A DNA stretch of 64,000 nucleotides from Anisus vortex (taxonomy: Eukaryota; Mollusca; Gastropoda; Planorbidae): assembly GCA_949126835.1 (NCBI GenBank), contig OX421498.1, positions 36,365,306-36,429,305 of the forward strand. The letters are read 5' to 3'. A model generated the notes under the pieces. It was not told the DNA's origin. It worked only from the letters and a program-made list of their open reading frames with translations, and made no database searches. The position numbers and the translations under genes were made by a program. This document shows, piece after piece, positions 59,136-64,000 of the stretch. Numbering within the stretch: the first letter of the stretch is position 1; the number at the start of each line of letters is the position of its first letter.

Positions 59136-62100
59136 ATGCCTACCACAGCAGCTAAGTTAGATGAGCCCTATTATTGCTCGCAGCAAATTAACATTCCACC
59201 TGAGCTGCCAGATATTCTGAAACAGTTTACTAAAGCAGCTATTAGAACACAGCCCAAAGATGTTTTAGCTTGGTCAGCTGCGTAAGTCTATGTTCAATAT
59301 GTTTTAACATGTGATCGTCAAGCTGTTTAATGGACAAAGACTGGTCGATATTAAACCTTTCTCTCTGACCCTATTCTTCCCAATATCAACTCCTTTTTCA
59401 CAACAGATATTTGAGAGCATATTTCAATAATTCAGTAATTGCCATCATACCTGTGTCCAAGCTGGCTGGCTACTCAATGCTCATGTAAAACTATCTTTCA
59501 TTTTTGCAGTATCCCCTGTGTGTGTTCATAATGTTACAGAAGTGTTTTGTTTCAATTGCCTAAACTGTGTATAGATAAAGTGCTATTGGTCTCTTCACAT
59601 TTAAACCATACAACTTCCATCTATGTATACTTAGATACTTTGATGCACTGGCAAAGAATGAAATACCCCCTGTGAAAGAAAGATTAGAGATGCCAGTAGC
59701 AACACAAAAGATAGATAGTGGACTAACACACGGCTTACTTAGAGTGCTGAACAAACAGGTACAAATTAAGTTTGTTTCTTAATCTGAACTAGTCATTACA
59801 GAATTTAAAATAGGCTATAGATTATTCAGACAAGGTTAACCTAAGAATGCCACTATTTTATTTGGAAAAGTAATAGTGCAAAGTAAAATAAAAAAATTTT
59901 CTACTCAATTCTGTTTCTAATTTTAAAAAATATTTATCAAGAATGTTGAAGCATACATCTGATGCTATGTCAAATTCTTCTGTATTTATTAAATTTATTT
60001 TTGGTAAGAATATTTCTATGAATTTCTGTTCATTTAGCAAAGTCAAAACTGTGCGGCTAATCCTTATTGGCTTTGTTTATAGTGGTAAAGTTTCTAGAAA
60101 ATATAGAGGTATTAGAAAATGTATTAATTAGTGTACCTTAATTTAAATGTGTAAAAATTTTAATCTGTGGCCTTTGCCAAAGTATCCAATGAATAAAAGA
60201 AACATTTGAGTTTCTTTTATACTGACTGCTTCAAATCAGCTAGTACTGAGAAAAAGATGACTGATGTAATTAATGGGCTTAACTACAGAAAATAATTTGC
60301 CACTTTCTCAATTAGACAATGCTCAATTATTCATACATGATGTTTATTGTATTATGTATATAAAGGCAAGTTTAACCATATTTTGATCAGAGGTGACGGA
60401 GGTCTGACATTGTTTTTTTTTTATTAGCTGTTTATTAAAGCAGTAATTGTCAAATTTAGCTATGAAATATCAATCATTCTTTACTTTTGGGCCAATATTT
60501 AAATGATGGATCTATACTAGTCTGGGAAAGTTTTTTTTTTTTTTTGGATGAGCCACTGGCTTAAAATTATCAAGGAATAGAATATTGACTGTTTGACATT
60601 GGTTGAAATCACTTATTGAATTAACAGGGTTCATAAGGCTGGGAAAGTTTGGGATAATGTACTGCATTTTTCAAGTTAAGAGAAAGTTTGTAAATTTCTC
60701 TGAAATGGACAAAGCAGAGTGAATAATATTTTTTTTTCAAATCTAAGAATATCTATGTAGGCAAATTAATTTATCCTCACATCATGTCTCTTCATAAAAC
60801 TATATGTTCTTAAAAAATGTTAGCAAAATTTTTTTTATTTCAACCGTCAGAAAAAAAAATACAAAATTTCACACATGGTGGTAAAAATTGGTTTGTGTAT
60901 TTTGTTAATAATGTTTGGAAAAAAGGTTGGGTTATTATAAAATGATTTTAAAGTAAGAACCCTGAAAAGCCACTAACGAAGGGAAGCTACTATTAAAATT
61001 ATTTTGTATCTTTTCATTCCTTTAATAGCTGCCAATATTTATATATAAGAAAAAAGAGTATCTTATGTCGATGTCTATATAATTTCTTCCAAAAAGCTCG
61101 GTCCTAAAATCAATGTAAGTGTTTCTCTTGTGGAAGAGAAATGGCTGGACCTTGCCCTCCCCATTGAACAGTGTCAGGACATCATGAGAGTTGGAAACTT
61201 CACCTCTACCTTTGAATGGATCAAGTTTTTTGCCTTGGCTGCTTCAACTCTTGGAGATGTAAGTTATTCAGAAATGTACATAAAAAAAAAAATTAGACTC
61301 TTTAAGCTCTCTGATTTAAATACTTAGAGTATTTGTACAGTTTCAGGGTTCATGTAGGTTGGGAAATTATCTTAAAATGGGCAAAACAGCATGGACAGTT
61401 GATATAATTTTTTTTATCAGTGAATAACCTTGTAGTTTAGAGGTTCTATCCCTTGAGCATTTTTCTTTGAATTGTTTTGAAAGTTCAATTATAACCCCTG
61501 TGCGTGAAAGCACGTAGCTGACTCAGACCTTTAGATCAACACTTTTCATTTTTTGTTTTTTGCTGTTTCCTCCTCATTTGACAGCAAAATTCTCAGCAGC
61601 AATAGTCAGACATTAGTATTTTCTTATTAAGAAATAATAATTAAGTTAGTACAAAGAAAATCAGTGAATTATATCCCGAACTGGAAGAAATATTACTTTT
61701 TAAAATTTATATGCAGTTATGTTTGTATTTTAGTTTTTTTCTTTGCTTACATTTCTGTACTGCACATTTTTATTGAAAACTAGAAATTTTATTAAAAAAG
61801 CAAGAACTGATAGACAAGCAGTTCTCAAAATTTATAAGTACCCGGTATGTTGTGAGCTCAATGCAAACTGTTTGGGGGTATCTATCAAAAAATAATATTG
61901 TGAGAAAAAAAATGTTGTCCTAAAAAGAGTTATAAAGTTAAATTGCTTAACTATTTAAATATTGCATTAGCATTACTGAATAACCCCGAAAAAATGGGTA
62001 GGCCCTAAATCAAATTATAATGCGCTCGGATCTTCTATAAAAGAGTGATAATGAATAAGCTACTGTAAAAAGTAACAAGTCCTAAAAGCTGCGGTCATGT

Positions 62101-63544
62101 AAAATACTATTGACCATTTTGTACAGAACATCACAGATGCCATGAAGACCATTTGCGAGATACTGACCAGTGATCCTGACGGTGGTCCAGCTAGGATCCC
62201 GTTCAAATTGTGGCAAGAGTGTTACTGCTTCCTGGCAGAGATTGACGGGGAAATTTCCAATCAGCAAATAACGGATGTTATTACCCACCTCCAGTATGAT
62301 GTGTAAGTTCCAGAGTTTTTGTTTCTTCCACAACTTTCAAGAGCTAACCCAAAGTAAATCTGTATTCTAAGTTGTTTTTATTATATCAATAAGGATGTTT
62401 CAAGTAGCATCATTTCCCAAACATTTCTTCTTTTTTTTTTTAATGAAAAAATATTTTTTCTTTATGAGCATCCATTTTTTTAAATTGCCTCTACCAGCCT
62501 ATAAGTTGCCTATAAACAGGGTTCGCACAGCTCCTGGAAACTCCTTGAAACTCCTGGAAAACAAAAAGTTGTGTTACAGGACCTTAAAACTCCTGGAAAA
62601 ACTGCATTTAACCTGGGAAAATACTAAAAACTCCTTATCTTTTGAAGGAGATTAATCATTAATAAAAAAAAATCGTAATCACTGCTCTTAGATTGTACTT
62701 TCACTTTTCCAGAAAGCCCTATTGGAGTTAACCCGCTTTGCCACTTTCTATTTCCGCGCGCAAACGTTCATAACACCAGTGATGCCACTCCTTGTTGTTG
62801 TTTTTTACTAGATCTTGTTTTTTTTGTTTTTTGATGTGAACTTGGGATGTAGGCTATATAAGTCCCCGTAATGTCGTAAAGCCAAAAAAAAAGCTGTCTA
62901 GCGAGGTGTCTGTTTTTTTTTAAAGAGCTCAGCTTGGCTTTTCAAAAAATTTACTCCTGAAAAACTTCTGGAAAACTCCTGGAATTTTGAGGCAATTTTT
63001 CTGTACGAAACCCGTTATAAAGTAAAGTAAAGTACCAGTCGGACCGCCTTTACTTTACCCCAACTAAGTTGCCTATAACAGATATGAATTTCCTCACAAT
63101 TTTTATATGTTACAATTAAGCATTTACTCATGCACAAATAAAAAGAAAATCTTCAAACTTACCAATAATGTATAAATGAGGATTGGTTTGCTGGTTCTTG
63201 CAAAATGTAAACTTTGAACCAGAATGCTTTTCATTATGTGTTCCAGTAAGTTTGCTTTCATGGACCAGTACTGAGTCCGGACCCATCCTTTTTTTCCAAC
63301 TCTGTTATGTCTGATTGTTGTTGGGGAATAAATATTGAGTTTAAAATGATGATGTTGGGGAGGTGAGTTGGAAATGGTTATATGATGCTCAATGCACAAA
63401 TACAGTTTTATTTCACAACGTAATGTGTCACCCTTATACCTTTTATTTATCCATCTTTTTGTTTTCTTTGCCTCCAGAGATAAACAAGATGGATATGTGA
63501 TGCCTCGAAACTTTCTCAGCGCCGACTGCCCTCAACTTTCTTGA
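59136..63544 (+). CDS. ROPN1L: Ropporin-1-like protein (R2D2 domain; radial spoke RSP11 / ROPN1L type), complete, 224 aa
   Basis: Axonemal and sperm-tail protein that docks on A-kinase anchoring proteins and belongs to radial spokes. Five coding exons: 59136-59281 (the exon itself begins at 59127), 59635-59758, 61097-61258, 62127-62302, 63478-63544. They sum to 675 nt with matching phases. Residues about 19-60 form the RII-like dimerisation/docking (R2D2) domain, including IPPELPDILKQFTKAAIRTQ and a conserved WSAAYF at its end. Further family marks are VKERLEMPVATQK, GLTHGLLRVLNKQ, EWIKFFALA and the highly conserved CEILTSDPDGGPARIPFK (140-157). Length is close to the roughly 230 aa of vertebrate ROPN1L. 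The chosen ATG is the first in its exon and matches where homologues begin. A 5' untranslated exon must lie upstream, because the exon starts right after an acceptor, TTGCAG. Ropporin-1 is the alternative paralogue name. Confidence 0.95.
60627..60965. mobile_element. Possible short MITE with CAGGGTTC termini
   Basis: CAGGGTTCATAA at the left and TAAGAACCCTG at the right form a short inverted repeat of about 11 bp. A related start, CAGGGTTCATGTAGG, recurs near 61345. It lies in the second intron of the ropporin-like gene. Ends are approximate. Confidence 0.35.
62518..63013. mobile_element. Non-autonomous DNA element (MITE), CAGGGTTCG termini
   Basis: Begins CAGGGTTCGCACAG and ends CTGTACGAAACCCG, an imperfect 14-bp terminal inverted repeat. 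TATAAA-like flanks are on both sides. The interior repeats CTCCTGGAAA-type words several times. It lies in the last intron of the ropporin-like gene. No transposase frame. Confidence 0.6.
63010..63070 (-). repeat. SINE fragment (same family as 35535-35765)
   Basis: AAAGTACCAGTCGGACCGCC and CTTTACCCCAACTAAG match the 3' half of the tRNA-derived SINE seen at 35535-35765, reverse strand. Short and diverged. Confidence 0.4.
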
Positions 63545-63784
63545 ACTGGACCATGCCTCATCTTTATTCATAGTCATCGTATCGAGTCAACCAACCTAAT
63601 TTAAAGGCTTTGCACCACAGGCTTTTAATTTTATCATCATGGATAATATTCAGCCGATACATTTCACTTCATTTTATAACCTGGCAGATAAATCATTTTT
63701 TTTTTCAAATATTAATTAAACACAAAGTATGTTTATGACATTATTGTGTTTATTTTTGTCATGATATGTGCAGGTGTTTCTAAT

Positions 63785-63910
63785 GAAAATACAGTGGTAC
63801 TTTGACTTACAAGTGCACTAACTTGTCCGTTTTCTGATATTGGAGCCGTCCATTGATCGAGTTTTCTTAATTTGAATTACAAGGGAGATGTAAGTTGATG
63901 AGGAACTGAC
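63785..63910. mobile_element. Possible pogo/mariner-type terminal fragment
   Basis: ACAGTGGTACTTTGACTTAC resembles the terminal repeats of pogo/Tigger-like mariner elements. The second terminus is not in the window. Confidence 0.35.
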
Positions 63911-64000
63911 AATGGAGGTGTTATAGAAACTGAAGATTTACCAGCATAAGGAGGTATTGCAGGATGAAACAAACCTCCTTGAACAGGATTTTTAGTGAAA

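Overview
This is an AT-rich animal nuclear window. It carries intron-rich genes, tRNA-derived SINEs, many 5'-truncated LINE copies and hAT, piggyBac and mariner-like elements. Gene content (a DSL/Notch ligand, SLC13, HORMAD and ropporin-like) is metazoan. The repeat style, with a LINE and a SINE both ending in TATAAGATAAGATAA and frequent 'taggcctat' words, suggests a lophotrochozoan, most likely a gastropod mollusc. That taxon is an inference from pattern, not a database match.

Layout. (1) 1-20245, minus strand: the 5' part of a Notch-ligand-like (DSL) gene, seven exons with consistent phases. It starts with a signal-peptide exon and runs off the left edge after two EGF repeats. Its introns hold most of the transposon debris, including a LINE interrupted by a 1.56-kb hAT element with perfect 8-bp target duplications, a zinc-finger MYM-type hAT pseudogene and a 476-bp unit repeated three times. 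(2) 22097-30965, minus: a complete 14-exon SLC13 Na+-coupled anion/carboxylate transporter, 582 aa. (3) 31562-48126, minus: a complete 20-exon meiotic HORMA-domain gene (HORMAD1/Hop1 type), 573 aa, with a PHD finger and a winged helix after the HORMA domain. It has microexons of 21, 27 and 11 nt. Its first intron carries an inverted partial copy of its own exon 7. (4) 51030-58909, plus: a full-length, apparently young LTR retrotransposon. Its two 678-bp LTRs look identical, it has a 4-bp target duplication and one uninterrupted 1620-codon Gag-Pol frame. The domain order is Gag-PR-IN-RT-RNaseH, a copia-like order on a Ty3/gypsy-type polymerase, as in Gmr1-like elements. (5) 59136-63544, plus: a complete five-exon ropporin-1-like gene (ROPN1L/RSP11 type), 224 aa, a cilium and sperm-flagellum protein.

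Exon models were built by hand. In all four host genes the phases chain without a break, and I give coordinates to the base where GT-AG (or in one case GC-AG) borders are clear. Two germline genes (HORMAD on minus, ROPN1L on plus) are divergently arranged, with the retrotransposon between them. No rRNA, genuine tRNA gene, CRISPR or prokaryotic feature was seen.
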